From positions 1 to 64,000 of the forward strand of contig PHBX01000002.1 of the NCBI GenBank assembly GCA_002842045.1: a stretch of DNA of 64,000 nucleotides. The letters are read 5' to 3'. The notes under the pieces are model-generated. The model was not told the DNA's origin. It did no database searches and was given only the letters and a program-made list of their open reading frames with translations. This document shows positions 9,767 to 19,020 of this stretch, in pieces. This stretch comes from Chloroflexi bacterium HGW-Chloroflexi-3. GTDB taxonomy: Bacteria; Chloroflexota; Anaerolineae; Anaerolineales; Anaerolineaceae. A program made the position numbers and the translations under genes. Positions within the stretch are counted from its first letter, which is position 1; every line of letters begins with the position of its first letter.

Positions 9767-11110
9767 TCACCATACTCTTTCCAGGTCAGGATTATCCATT
9801 TGTTTTCTCCCGATTTTTGCCATGTCAACCCACGTTCCATTGATTTTAACCCGGACGACATCCGCTGTGAAATCAGTTACCGTTTGGCCATGATTATCAA
9901 ACAAATATGATCCAACGGCATATATATCTGCTGGAACTGACAATTTTTCAAACCTGGAAATTTTTTCAGGATTGAATCCACCAGAAACAACGATTTTCAC
10001 CTGTTCACAATATTTTTTTGCTTTTTGTTTCCACTCCGGTCTGATATCCCAAAATTGCCAATCTGAGTCAAGTGCCTGACGAACATTAAACACAAGACGG
10101 GGATTTACCCCTAGATCGAGCACGGGGTCACCAATTGGGTTGATGGAAATGTCCCTTAAGGAACCACTCGTATCCAACCTGACACCATAGAGAATATACC
10201 TTTTTGCTTCTTCCTCATTACCAGAGGAAAGTTCAGCCATGTAATTTTTGAACATTTCTTTACATACTTTAAGTGAATCAGTAACACAATCATTATTGAA
10301 GTCGACTAAAGCAATTCGAGGAATTCTGGCAGGTAATAGTTTCGCAAAATTAATCATTGCCTCGGCAGTATCACCCAGAAAAGCAGCTATAGCAGCATGC
10401 GCTACTGTCCCACCTCCAGATCCTCCCCACCAATCTCCCTGGGCGTCTGTAGATACAAACGTGTCAATTTGGTTAGCAAAATCATGATTGAATCGTTTTA
10501 CAGCAATGTTATATGCATATCCATCCGCCGCTTGAACTTCATGCAAATCGAAACGCGCGGGAAAGAACAAAACAGGTTTTCCTTTAGATGCGATCAGCGT
10601 CTGATAAACATTTGTTGCGACACGGCTTGCTCTTGTAAGGATACCCAATGTTGGAGTTTCAAGAATTGCAAAATCACGATATCTTCCCTGAACTCGTATG
10701 ACAGGTTTGACATTTAATGGATCTCCATCACTAAATACTTTGCAGCCATCTTGAATTGCCCAAACTTTCAAATTTTCAGATGTATCAATAAAATTATCAT
10801 CTTCCCAATATCCACAACAATTCTGTAGCATGGTTAAAGCTTTATCGACACCAACCACAATCGTATGCCCATGACGTCTTGTAAACCACTGCATTTCTAC
10901 TTCAATGTCACCATTGATAATCTCCTCAACACGCAGGTTTTCAGGTATCCTGAAGTTGGATCCTGAGAAGGATTGATTTAATTTGGATAATTTTTCTAAC
11001 ATAATCGTTATGTTTGTAAAATACTTATCTGTATACCAACCCTTTCGCATTCTTTCGATATCCAATTTGAAGGTTTCATTATCAAGCCGTTTACCATCGA
11101 ATAGACTCAT
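9767..11110 (-). CDS. Nicotinate phosphoribosyltransferase-like protein
   Basis: MRKGWYTDKYFTN, TPTLGILTRASRVATNVYQ, ALVDFNNDC, IRLD/VRLDTSGSL and VSGGFNPEKISRFE motifs of the NAPRTase family. Confidence 0.8.
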   Translation of the reverse strand: MSLFDGKRLDNETFKLDIERMRKGWYTDKYFTNITIMLEKLSKLNQSFSGSNFRIPENLRVEEIINGDIEVEMQWFTRRHGHTIVVGVDKALTMLQNCCGYWEDDNFIDTSENLKVWAIQDGCKVFSDGDPLNVKPVIRVQGRYRDFAILETPTLGILTRASRVATNVYQTLIASKGKPVLFFPARFDLHEVQAADGYAYNIAVKRFNHDFANQIDTFVSTDAQGDWWGGSGGGTVAHAAIAAFLGDTAEAMINFAKLLPARIPRIALVDFNNDCVTDSLKVCKEMFKNYMAELSSGNEEEAKRYILYGVRLDTSGSLRDISINPIGDPVLDLGVNPRLVFNVRQALDSDWQFWDIRPEWKQKAKKYCEQVKIVVSGGFNPEKISRFEKLSVPADIYAVGSYLFDNHGQTVTDFTADVVRVKINGTWVDMAKIGRKQMDNPDLERVW

Positions 11111-11327
11111 ATTATCTCCTAATGCGTAAATCTCTTTTTAAGTATTATAACGAAATCAAAAACAATATTGTGTTCTGGAATAAAAAATAAAAACTTCATC
11201 TTTGTAAAATTATCATTTGAAGGGAAATTTCCTTTATAGAATTAGAAATTATGATAAACTTTTGAAGATATTGTTGTTGGGTAGGATGCGATATTATCAA
11301 TTATTTAAGAACGATTTGGAGATTATA

Positions 11328-11873
11328 ATGAGGGAAACCTATTCAGTTGATGTAGCCGGTGTAAAAAGAAACTTACCATTATTTGAGGTAAAACCAGGGT
11401 TAAAGATTGCTGTATTAAATATTTTAGGGGACACAGAACTTGTAGAGGCCAGCGCTAAGGAATTGGTAAAAAAATTGAACGACATTGATTACGATTTGAT
11501 TGTGACTGCAGAATCAAAAAGTATTCCCCTTGCACATGCGATGTCTGTAATGAATGACAAACAATATGTGGTTTTAAGAAAATCTTACAAGCCTTATATG
11601 GGAGATGCCTTACAGGTGGAAACGAATTCCATTACAACCGGATCTGAACAAAAATTGTTTTTAGATGAAAAAGATTTTAGATTGATTGAGGGCAAAAAAG
11701 TACTTATTGTAGATGATGTGATCAGTACTGGATCAACACTTGAAGCAATGAGAAAATTAATGGAAATGGCTGGAGCTACAATTGTAGAGGAAGTTGCGAT
11801 TTTTACCGAAGGTGACTCAAACGAATGGGGAGGAATCATATCCCTGGGTCATTTGCCTTTGTTTTTTGAATAA
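11328..11873 (+). CDS. Adenine phosphoribosyltransferase-like (PRTase family)
   Basis: PRPP motif VLIVDDVISTGSTLEAM, VTAESKSIPLAHAMS; internal ATG 11328 preferred over the tracked 11217 start. Confidence 0.75.
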   Translation: MRETYSVDVAGVKRNLPLFEVKPGLKIAVLNILGDTELVEASAKELVKKLNDIDYDLIVTAESKSIPLAHAMSVMNDKQYVVLRKSYKPYMGDALQVETNSITTGSEQKLFLDEKDFRLIEGKKVLIVDDVISTGSTLEAMRKLMEMAGATIVEEVAIFTEGDSNEWGGIISLGHLPLFFE

Positions 11874-11897
11874 TAAATTTCAATTTTTCTAAATGTA

Positions 11898-11931
11898 GAA
11901 TAAAAAAGAGCGATCAAGCTCTTTTTTATTC
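11898..11931. terminator. Bidirectional terminator, perfect 14-bp stem
   Basis: GAATAAAAAAGAGC-gatcaa-GCTCTTTTTTATTC between convergent genes; contains the ferredoxin stop codon. Confidence 0.88.
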
Positions 11932-12120
11932 TTCGGTTATCTGAATAGCAACTTCGGGACATTCAGCAATTGCTTCTTCCACAACGTATCTATATTTCTC
12001 AGGAATTGGGTCCAGGATAACTTTTGCATGAAGTTCATCTCCCAATTCGAAAATATCCGGTGCAATACTCTCACAAACTCCACACCCCATACACAAATCC
12101 GGATCGACGAAGACTCTCAT
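11926..12120 (-). CDS. Ferredoxin, 4Fe-4S
   Basis: MRVFVDPDLCMGCGVCESIAPDIFEL...AIAECPEVAI; start at internal Met preceded by TTGGAGGAAAACA. Confidence 0.88.
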   Translation of the reverse strand: MRVFVDPDLCMGCGVCESIAPDIFELGDELHAKVILDPIPEKYRYVVEEAIAECPEVAIQITEE

Positions 12121-12220
12121 TGTTTTCCTCCAATTTATTCTTATTGACTTATTATACAAAATCTTTTTCTTAAAAAAATGATTTATTCAACTAAGATGCA
12201 ACCAGGATGAAATAAATTGG

Positions 12221-13654
12221 TTAATCCACGATAGAAGTTGATAATTCATGCCATTCAACAATTACACCATCACTGGCTTTACAGACATAGGTTTCGATTT
12301 CTTTACCTGTTTTTTTGAAATATGTGGATTCTAATTCTTCAACAAACTTATTTACTGTCTCAGATTGAACAAGTGAGACAATGCATCCACCAAACCCAGC
12401 ACCAGTTAATCGTGAACCATAACATCCATTGATCTTATTCGCTATAGAGACTAATAAATCTAATTCCGGAGTACTTACTTCATATAAATCGCGTAATGAG
12501 TTATGACTGGCTTTCATCAGTTCACCAAACTCAAAAAGCAAGTTATCGTTTAGGAAATTTATTGCCTGGTTAACGCGTGCGCACTCGTGGATAACATGTT
12601 TTGCGCGTTTTTGAAGTGTTTCCTCTAATTCTTTTTCTACCTCTTCAAATTCGGAAATAGATATTTGACATAGATTCGAACGGTTTGGATAATTTTTCCG
12701 GAGATCATTTAAGGCTTTTTCGCATGAGTCTCTGCGTTCGTTGTATGCTGAATTGGATAAAGATCGTGGAATTTTTGAATTCGTTATGACAATGGTGACA
12801 TTATCTGGAAGTTCGACCGGGAACCAGTCCAGCGTAGTTGTATTAAAAAAAAGAAGGGAGTTTTGAACACCATTTGCTGAAGCAAATTGATCCATCAGGC
12901 CACAATTTACTCCGATAAATTGATTTTCAGCCATTTGACAGATTTTTGCTAACTCAAGGTTGTCGATCTCCCATGAGCAAAATTCGCGCATAAGGGCTGC
13001 AAATGCGACTTCAACAGCAGCTGACGAACTCAATCCTGTTCCCATGGGAATAGTAGATGTAAATATTCCTTCAAAACCTGAAATTCTTAAATTTTGTTTT
13101 GAGGCCGCCCAAAAAACACCAGCAGGGTATAAGGACCAATCCGGTAAAGGATTACCCCGGACGTCAATTTTCTTTTCAATCTCATCGATTCGAAATGAAA
13201 TTGTCTGATTCAGGTCTAATGCTGTGATTCTAATAATCTGTTCATTGCTTTTGTTAGCACCCAAATAAACATAACGATCGATAGCAACAGGGAGAACAGA
13301 ACCACCGTTGTAGTCGATGTGTTCTCCCAGAATGTTTACACGTCCAGGTGCAATGGAAAGATATTCAAACTGATCAAAATCTACAGGTAAATTCATGCTG
13401 TTTCTCCGCCCAAAAATCAATCTCTCTTTTTGTTTCCTGGTCAATTTCTTGATTTCGATTTCTTTTTTCATAGCAGTTGATTTATCTTTGCAAGTTTTCC
13501 AGTAAACTACTTTAACTGGTTTGTTTTTTTTTGTATACCGCGAACCATTTCCTATTTTATGTTGTCTAAACCTTAATGAAATATTTTTTGTCCAGCCAGT
13601 ATAAAAAGCCTGGTTTTCGCACAGAATCATATAACAATAGACGGGTTTGTTCAC
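12221..13654 (-). CDS. galK: GIY-YIG (UPF0213-like) domain fused in frame to galactokinase
   Basis: N-terminal VYCYMILCENQAFYTGWTKNISLRFRQHKIGNGSRYT...KKEIEIKKLTRKQKERLI; from internal ATG 13396, GHMP kinase with PGRVNILGEHIDYNGG, PMGTGLSSSAAVEVA, SRLTGAGFGGC. Confidence 0.9.
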   Translation of the reverse strand: MNKPVYCYMILCENQAFYTGWTKNISLRFRQHKIGNGSRYTKKNKPVKVVYWKTCKDKSTAMKKEIEIKKLTRKQKERLIFGRRNSMNLPVDFDQFEYLSIAPGRVNILGEHIDYNGGSVLPVAIDRYVYLGANKSNEQIIRITALDLNQTISFRIDEIEKKIDVRGNPLPDWSLYPAGVFWAASKQNLRISGFEGIFTSTIPMGTGLSSSAAVEVAFAALMREFCSWEIDNLELAKICQMAENQFIGVNCGLMDQFASANGVQNSLLFFNTTTLDWFPVELPDNVTIVITNSKIPRSLSNSAYNERRDSCEKALNDLRKNYPNRSNLCQISISEFEEVEKELEETLQKRAKHVIHECARVNQAINFLNDNLLFEFGELMKASHNSLRDLYEVSTPELDLLVSIANKINGCYGSRLTGAGFGGCIVSLVQSETVNKFVEELESTYFKKTGKEIETYVCKASDGVIVEWHELSTSIVD

Positions 13655-13659
13655 AAATC

Positions 13660-14643
13660 TTATTTATCTTTTCTTTTTTTCCCAAAGCCTAATAATTTCT
13701 TAAAAAAGTCAGCACTCGATGGTATATCTTCTTTACCAGCAATTTTATTCCAGGCTGCCAATTTTCTCTCCTCTGACCATTTTTTATGGTTGTCCAGGGA
13801 TTCCTGGTACCATTTTTGAATAGCAGATGAATTTTCTTCCTGTAGTAAATCCCGAATGTTCTTTAAGGAATTAATCATATTGGTAATTGTTCTAATTGTA
13901 TTTTCTTGATTGAGTTCCGCTGATTTGCCAAAGTCTTCTCGTTCATCAAGGTGGGTAATCAATTGTGTAAGTGAAGTAAATGCATTATTTGTTAATTTCC
14001 TACCTTCTTTCCAGCCAGGTTGATCCATAACGGCATGAATGTATGCAGCGGAAATCAGTTTTGGTAATATTTCAGTGGCTGCAAGTAATCCATCCACTTC
14101 ATACGGATCTGCGAATAAAACCTGGGCACCTAAAAACTTTGATAAATCTGTTCCTAAATTAAAAGCTTCGTTGCTAGTACGCTCTGATCCTGTTAAAACA
14201 ATTAGAGAATTACAAAATAGGTCTTCGTGGGCAAATTCAGGTGAGTTTTCAGCTTCATGAATATAAGCTGGATTTATTGTTGGGAAAAAGGACAAAAAAT
14301 AACGGTCTTCTGGTAACTTGTCCTCAATATATTCTTTGATATTAATTTTTATAGGGGATGTATCAATAAGTATGGATCCGGATTTTAAGAAAGGATATAT
14401 CGTGTCTATGGTGATAATTAATTCATCAACCGGGATGGCAAGAATAACAACATCAGCATTTTCTACACAATCATTTATTCTTAACGTAATTTGATCAAAA
14501 GCGTGCATTTCAAGAGCTTGCTTTGAAAGTACTGGAATCCGATCAAAACAAGTTCGATGAATTTCCTGTGTACGATTTTTTAATGCCAGTCCAATCGATG
14601 TTCCAATTTTTCCACAACCGATAACTGATAAATTAATGGTCAT
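13660..14643 (-). CDS. Prephenate dehydrogenase-like NAD(P)-binding protein
   Basis: Rossmann LSVIGCGKIGTSIGLALKN, ADVVILAIPVDELI, ILIDTSPIK. Confidence 0.65.
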   Translation of the reverse strand: MTINLSVIGCGKIGTSIGLALKNRTQEIHRTCFDRIPVLSKQALEMHAFDQITLRINDCVENADVVILAIPVDELIITIDTIYPFLKSGSILIDTSPIKINIKEYIEDKLPEDRYFLSFFPTINPAYIHEAENSPEFAHEDLFCNSLIVLTGSERTSNEAFNLGTDLSKFLGAQVLFADPYEVDGLLAATEILPKLISAAYIHAVMDQPGWKEGRKLTNNAFTSLTQLITHLDEREDFGKSAELNQENTIRTITNMINSLKNIRDLLQEENSSAIQKWYQESLDNHKKWSEERKLAAWNKIAGKEDIPSSADFFKKLLGFGKKRKDK

Positions 14644-15290
14644 TAGAAACCTCCGATGAGAACTCTTAATAATCCTGATAAAGCAGGTGTCAATACCATG
14701 CTGATTAAATCAATTCCAATCATTGGTAAAACAAAAACTAATGCAAGCAGAATAATCGGCCCATATTGTTTTATTTTATTCCATCCCTGCCTTAAGTTCT
14801 GTGGAAGAAAAAAGTCCAGAACTTTTTCTCCATCCAATGGGGCTAATGGAATCAAATTGAAAAGCATTAATGCTAAGTTAATGATAATGAATTCAATTGC
14901 AAATTCATAAGCTGTGGGTAAAAATTTTGATGTTGAAATTTGAAATTGAATTAAACCTAATCGAATGGGAATTGCAGCTAGAACAGCCATTAAGAGATTG
15001 GATAATGGACCTGCTAACGAAACCCACATAAAAGCACTGGGAGAGCGTCGGTTAAGGACGTATGGGTTTACTGGGACAGGTTTTGCCCAACCAAATCCTG
15101 CGACTAACAATAACAAACTACCAAAGGGATCAAGATGAACCAATGGATTTAATGTCAACCTTCCATGATCCTTTGGCGTTTGATCGCCAAAAGAGTTAGC
15201 AGTCCAGGCATGCGAGAATTCATGCACTGTGAATGCAATGACCAATGTGATTATTCGAATGATTAGTTTTGAAATAGATAGACCCAGCAT
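14643..15290 (-). CDS. Site-2 protease / M50 family zinc metalloprotease
   Basis: HEFSHAW zinc motif, NLIPLAPLDGEKV, multiple TM segments. Confidence 0.9.
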   Translation of the reverse strand: MLGLSISKLIIRIITLVIAFTVHEFSHAWTANSFGDQTPKDHGRLTLNPLVHLDPFGSLLLLVAGFGWAKPVPVNPYVLNRRSPSAFMWVSLAGPLSNLLMAVLAAIPIRLGLIQFQISTSKFLPTAYEFAIEFIIINLALMLFNLIPLAPLDGEKVLDFFLPQNLRQGWNKIKQYGPIILLALVFVLPMIGIDLISMVLTPALSGLLRVLIGGF

Positions 15291-15323
15291 TTTTACCTAG
15301 ATTTTTGATTATATCATGGGTGG

Positions 15324-15335
15324 TATAATCATATC
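15324..15335 (+). promoter_or_regulatory. Extended -10 box immediately upstream of GTG start (putative leaderless)
   Basis: TGgTATAAT ending 6 nt before GTG 15336. Confidence 0.5.
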
Positions 15336-15545
15336 GTGTTACCAGAAATACGATTGCACGATCGGTTAATTCTTAGAAAACCTCATCCTTGTGGCAGCTA
15401 TGAATGGGAAGTTGTTAGATTAGGGGCGGATATCGGCCTGTTGTGCTGCCAATGTGGAAGGAAAGTTTTGCTTTCCAGAAGGGAACTAGCCAAACGCATG
15501 AAGACATATCTCAAAAAAGAGTCCGTAGCAACCAATGATGAATAA
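15336..15545 (+). CDS. DUF951 family protein
   Basis: LHDRLILRKPHPCGSYEWEVVRLGADIGLLCCQCGRKVLLSRRELAKRMK. Confidence 0.85.
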   Translation: MLPEIRLHDRLILRKPHPCGSYEWEVVRLGADIGLLCCQCGRKVLLSRRELAKRMKTYLKKESVATNDE

Positions 15546-16677
15546 AAAACCAAGTATATTGTTTCTATTTTCTGATACAGGTGGGGGACATAGAAGTGCA
15601 GCAGAAGCCATTATTGAGGCAATTCATTTAGAATTTCCTGGTAAGTTTGATACCAGAATGGTTGATATTTTTCGTCAATATGCTCCATTACCCTTGAATT
15701 ATGCCCCGGATATTTATCCGCATTTATCACGCTATCCAAAAATGTGGAAATTAGGATATGAAGTTAGTGATGGAACCCGCAGAATCAGAGCATTTTATGA
15801 TGTGATGTGGCCGTATTTACGAAGTGCGGTACATCAATTATTAAAAGAGAACCCAGTAGATCTTATTGTCTCAGTTCACCAATTGGTGAACATCCCTCTG
15901 TTAAGATCTCGCTTACACACGAATAAAAGATTTGTCACAGTGGTTACGGATTTAGTTTCCACCCACTCTGCCTGGTACCATCCTGGAGCAGATCTGGTAA
16001 TCGTTCCTACGATTCCAGCCAAAGAAAAAGCCTTAAAAAGTGGATTACCGAATGATAAAGTTATGGTTATTGGTCAACCTGTTGCTGAAAAATACATTAA
16101 TCGAACACACAATAAATTTGATCTAAGAAATAGATTTGGTTGGGATAATAATTTGCTAACTGTACTTCTTGTTGGTGGGGGAGAAGGTATGGGAAATCTT
16201 GAAAAGCATGCATTGGCAATCAATAACTCATTTCTACCCATCCAATTAATTATTATTGCTGGAAGAAACCAACAACTAAAGTCAAAATTAGAAAACCAAC
16301 ATTGGAATATGCCGACAAAAATTTATGCATTTGTAAAAGAAATGCCTGAATTTATGCAAGCATCTGATGTATTGATCACAAAGGCAGGACCAGGAACGAT
16401 CAGTGAAGCATTTATTGCGGGTTTACCCTTGATTTTATACAGCAAGATGCCTGGACAGGAGGATGGAAACGTTGGTTTTGTTACGAATCAAGGAGCAGGA
16501 ATTTGGGCACCAAATCCTGATCAATTGGTTGAATGTTTAAAAAATTGGATCAATCATCCAGAAGAATTGAAAAATGTTGCATCAAGATCTACTCAATTAG
16601 CAAAACCAAATGCATCCAGAGATATAGCCAAAGCTCTCGAAAAACAATTACACATCTCCATCAGTAATAGAATTTAG
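15535..16677 (+). CDS. MGDG synthase / UgtP-like glycosyltransferase
   Basis: LFSDTGGGHRSAAEAIIEA, VVTDLVSTHSAWYHPGADLVIVPT, DVLITKAGPGTISEAFIAGLPLIL. Confidence 0.88.
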   Translation: MMNKKPSILFLFSDTGGGHRSAAEAIIEAIHLEFPGKFDTRMVDIFRQYAPLPLNYAPDIYPHLSRYPKMWKLGYEVSDGTRRIRAFYDVMWPYLRSAVHQLLKENPVDLIVSVHQLVNIPLLRSRLHTNKRFVTVVTDLVSTHSAWYHPGADLVIVPTIPAKEKALKSGLPNDKVMVIGQPVAEKYINRTHNKFDLRNRFGWDNNLLTVLLVGGGEGMGNLEKHALAINNSFLPIQLIIIAGRNQQLKSKLENQHWNMPTKIYAFVKEMPEFMQASDVLITKAGPGTISEAFIAGLPLILYSKMPGQEDGNVGFVTNQGAGIWAPNPDQLVECLKNWINHPEELKNVASRSTQLAKPNASRDIAKALEKQLHISISNRI

Positions 16678-16684
16678 AAAAGTG

Positions 16685-16697
16685 TATAATCATTTCT
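16685..16697 (+). promoter_or_regulatory. -10 box 7 nt upstream of tsaE ATG (putative leaderless)
   Basis: TATAATcatttctATG. Confidence 0.45.
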
Positions 16698-17135
16698 ATG
16701 CCAATACTTGATCCATTCAGCCTGGAATTTTTTAGCAAAAGTGGTGAGCAAACTAGACGCTTGGGAACCCGTCTCGGTTCAGCTTTATTGGTTGGTGATG
16801 TCATTTGTTTGGCTGGGGATCTGGGTTCCGGAAAAACAACTTTTACACAGGGTATTGCTAAAGGTTGGGGTTCTCTTGATGTCGTAACAAGTCCAACATT
16901 TGTTATTGTGAACCAATATAAAAAACCAGAAGGAACAATTCTTCATCACATGGATGCATCTGGAGCATTAGTGATTGAGTGGCCAGATCGAATAAAAGCT
17001 GCTTTACCAGAAGAATATCTCTGGATTGATTTAACCTGGGTTGATGAATTTCAAAGAAGAATGGTTTTCACTCCAGTCGGAGATCATTATAGATCATTAT
17101 TAACTGCTTTTCGGCAAAAAGCATTTGGAGGATGA
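16698..17135 (+). CDS. tsaE: tRNA t6A biosynthesis ATPase TsaE, internally shortened
   Basis: GDLGSGKTTFTQGIAKGWG, VTSPTFVIVNQY, HHMD...LVIEWPDRI. Confidence 0.88.
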   Translation: MPILDPFSLEFFSKSGEQTRRLGTRLGSALLVGDVICLAGDLGSGKTTFTQGIAKGWGSLDVVTSPTFVIVNQYKKPEGTILHHMDASGALVIEWPDRIKAALPEEYLWIDLTWVDEFQRRMVFTPVGDHYRSLLTAFRQKAFGG

Positions 17136-17141
17136 GGTTCA

Positions 17142-17807
17142 ATGTTATTGGCAATCGATAGTTCAACACAAACGGTAGGAATTGCATTATTTGATGGCTC
17201 CCAGGTGATTGGAGAAATTATCTGGCAGACAAGAAGTCACCATACTGTTGAACTATCCCCCGCAGTTGAAGAACTATTCAAAAAATGTGGGATCAATTAT
17301 TCTCAATTAAAAGGCCTCGCCGTAGCTGCTGGACCTGGTTCTTTCACGTCTTTAAGAATTGGTTTTGCGATTGTTAAAGGTCTGGCATTATCTTTGCATA
17401 TTCCAGCTGTTGCAATCCCGACTCTTGACATATTAGTGGCTGCACAACCTCTACGAGATATTCCAATGTACGCCTTACTTCAGTCTGGGCGTAACCGTTA
17501 TGCAATTGGAAAATATAACCATCATGCAAAGGGATGGGTACCTGATGGTGATATAGTCATAAAGAAAATTGATGAAATATCTGAATTAGCCACATCTCCA
17601 ACAATGCTTTGTGGAGAATTATTAACGGATGATAGGCATTTTTTATTAAAGAATAATAAGAACTTTATCCTAGCATCACCGGTGCAATCACTAAGAAGAC
17701 CTTCTTACCTGGCCTATTTAGCATGGCGAAAATTAAAATCAGGGAAACTAGAGGACGTCCGCTTCTTATCACCCACATATATTCATATAGAAAATCCAAT
17801 ACCTTAA
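17142..17807 (+). CDS. tsaB: tRNA t6A biosynthesis protein TsaB
   Basis: MLLAIDSSTQTVGIALF, SHHTVELSPAVEELF, VAAGPGSFTSLRIG. Confidence 0.93.
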   Translation: MLLAIDSSTQTVGIALFDGSQVIGEIIWQTRSHHTVELSPAVEELFKKCGINYSQLKGLAVAAGPGSFTSLRIGFAIVKGLALSLHIPAVAIPTLDILVAAQPLRDIPMYALLQSGRNRYAIGKYNHHAKGWVPDGDIVIKKIDEISELATSPTMLCGELLTDDRHFLLKNNKNFILASPVQSLRRPSYLAYLAWRKLKSGKLEDVRFLSPTYIHIENPIP

Positions 17808-17822
17808 CCCGGGAGATTTCAT

Positions 17823-18359
17823 TTGATGCTGTTGTTTAGACAAATGGAACTTGAGGATTTAGAGACTGTTAAGTCAATCGATAAATTAACATTTCCAAAT
17901 CCATGGCCAGAAAATGCTTTCCAATATGAACTTGAAAAAAACACAAATGCCAGATTGTGGGTTGGAGAAATCCAGGATGGTGAAAAATCTACAATTGTTG
18001 CTTTAGCTGTCATTTGGATCATTTTAGACGAGGCTCACATTGGTACGATTGCCATACATCCTGAATTTCAAAAAAGGGGACTTGGTCAGCAATTTTTGGC
18101 ATATATATGCAAACAATTAATTTCTGAAAAAATAACGAAAATTTTCTTAGAAGTAAGACAATCCAATAGTGCCGCGATACATTTATATCAAAAGTTTGGA
18201 TTCACGATTGATGGTGAAAGGAAACATTATTATCGTGATAATAACGAAACCGCGATTTTAATGAGTGTTCCCATTAAAAAAAGTGAATTTTATGATCAGT
18301 TTCTTTTGGATTATCAATTTACATATGATAGTGCGAGGAAGGAGCTCCAGGAACGATGA
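17823..18359 (+). CDS. rimI: RimI-like GNAT acetyltransferase
   Basis: HIGTIAIHPEFQKRGLGQQFL, LEVRQSNSAAIHLYQKFGF; follows tsaB. Confidence 0.85.
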   Translation: MMLLFRQMELEDLETVKSIDKLTFPNPWPENAFQYELEKNTNARLWVGEIQDGEKSTIVALAVIWIILDEAHIGTIAIHPEFQKRGLGQQFLAYICKQLISEKITKIFLEVRQSNSAAIHLYQKFGFTIDGERKHYYRDNNETAILMSVPIKKSEFYDQFLLDYQFTYDSARKELQER

Positions 18360-19006
18360 ATAACTTTCCAGAAATTGCTTTGCTTGTCTCTAAGTGTCAA
18401 ACTTGTGCTTTACATCATTCAAGAATTAAATCCGTTCCTGGTGAAGGTCCCGATAATGCCAGGATTATGTTCATAGGGGAAGGGCCTGGTTTTCATGAAA
18501 ACCAACAAGGAAGACCTTTCGTTGGACAGGCTGGAAAATTTTTAGATGAGCTGTTATCTGTTTCGGGATTAAAAAGAGAAACTGTTTTCATCACAAATGT
18601 AGTAAAATGTCGTCCACCAGGAAATCGTGATCCACTACCAGAAGAATTGGAAGCATGCTCGAAATTTCTGAACCGACAAATTGAATTACTAAATCCTGAG
18701 ATCATCGTAACATTAGGGCGATTTTCGATGGCAAAATTTTTCGGTCAGGTAAAAATCAGTCAAATACATGGAATAATGCGAAAAATTGGACAAAGATATG
18801 TAGTAGCGATGTATCATCCTGCAGCGGCATTACATCAACCTGCTCTCAAAAATACTTTACTTGATGATTTTTCCAAACTAAAGAAATATATCTATCAAGT
18901 TGATACAGAACGTGAAATAAAAGAAGTTAACACAAAAAAGTACGATCCATTTGCTGTTGATAAAGAAGATGATGAGGACACGCCAACACAATTGGCATTA
19001 TTTTAA
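18356..19006 (+). CDS. Type 4 (Fe-S) uracil-DNA glycosylase
   Basis: CQTCALH, IMFIGEGPGFHENQQGRPFVGQAGKFLDELL, NVVKCRPPGNRDP, YHPAAALHQ. Confidence 0.92.
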   Translation: MNNFPEIALLVSKCQTCALHHSRIKSVPGEGPDNARIMFIGEGPGFHENQQGRPFVGQAGKFLDELLSVSGLKRETVFITNVVKCRPPGNRDPLPEELEACSKFLNRQIELLNPEIIVTLGRFSMAKFFGQVKISQIHGIMRKIGQRYVVAMYHPAAALHQPALKNTLLDDFSKLKKYIYQVDTEREIKEVNTKKYDPFAVDKEDDEDTPTQLALF

Positions 19007-19020
19007 AACCCAATGAGGGA

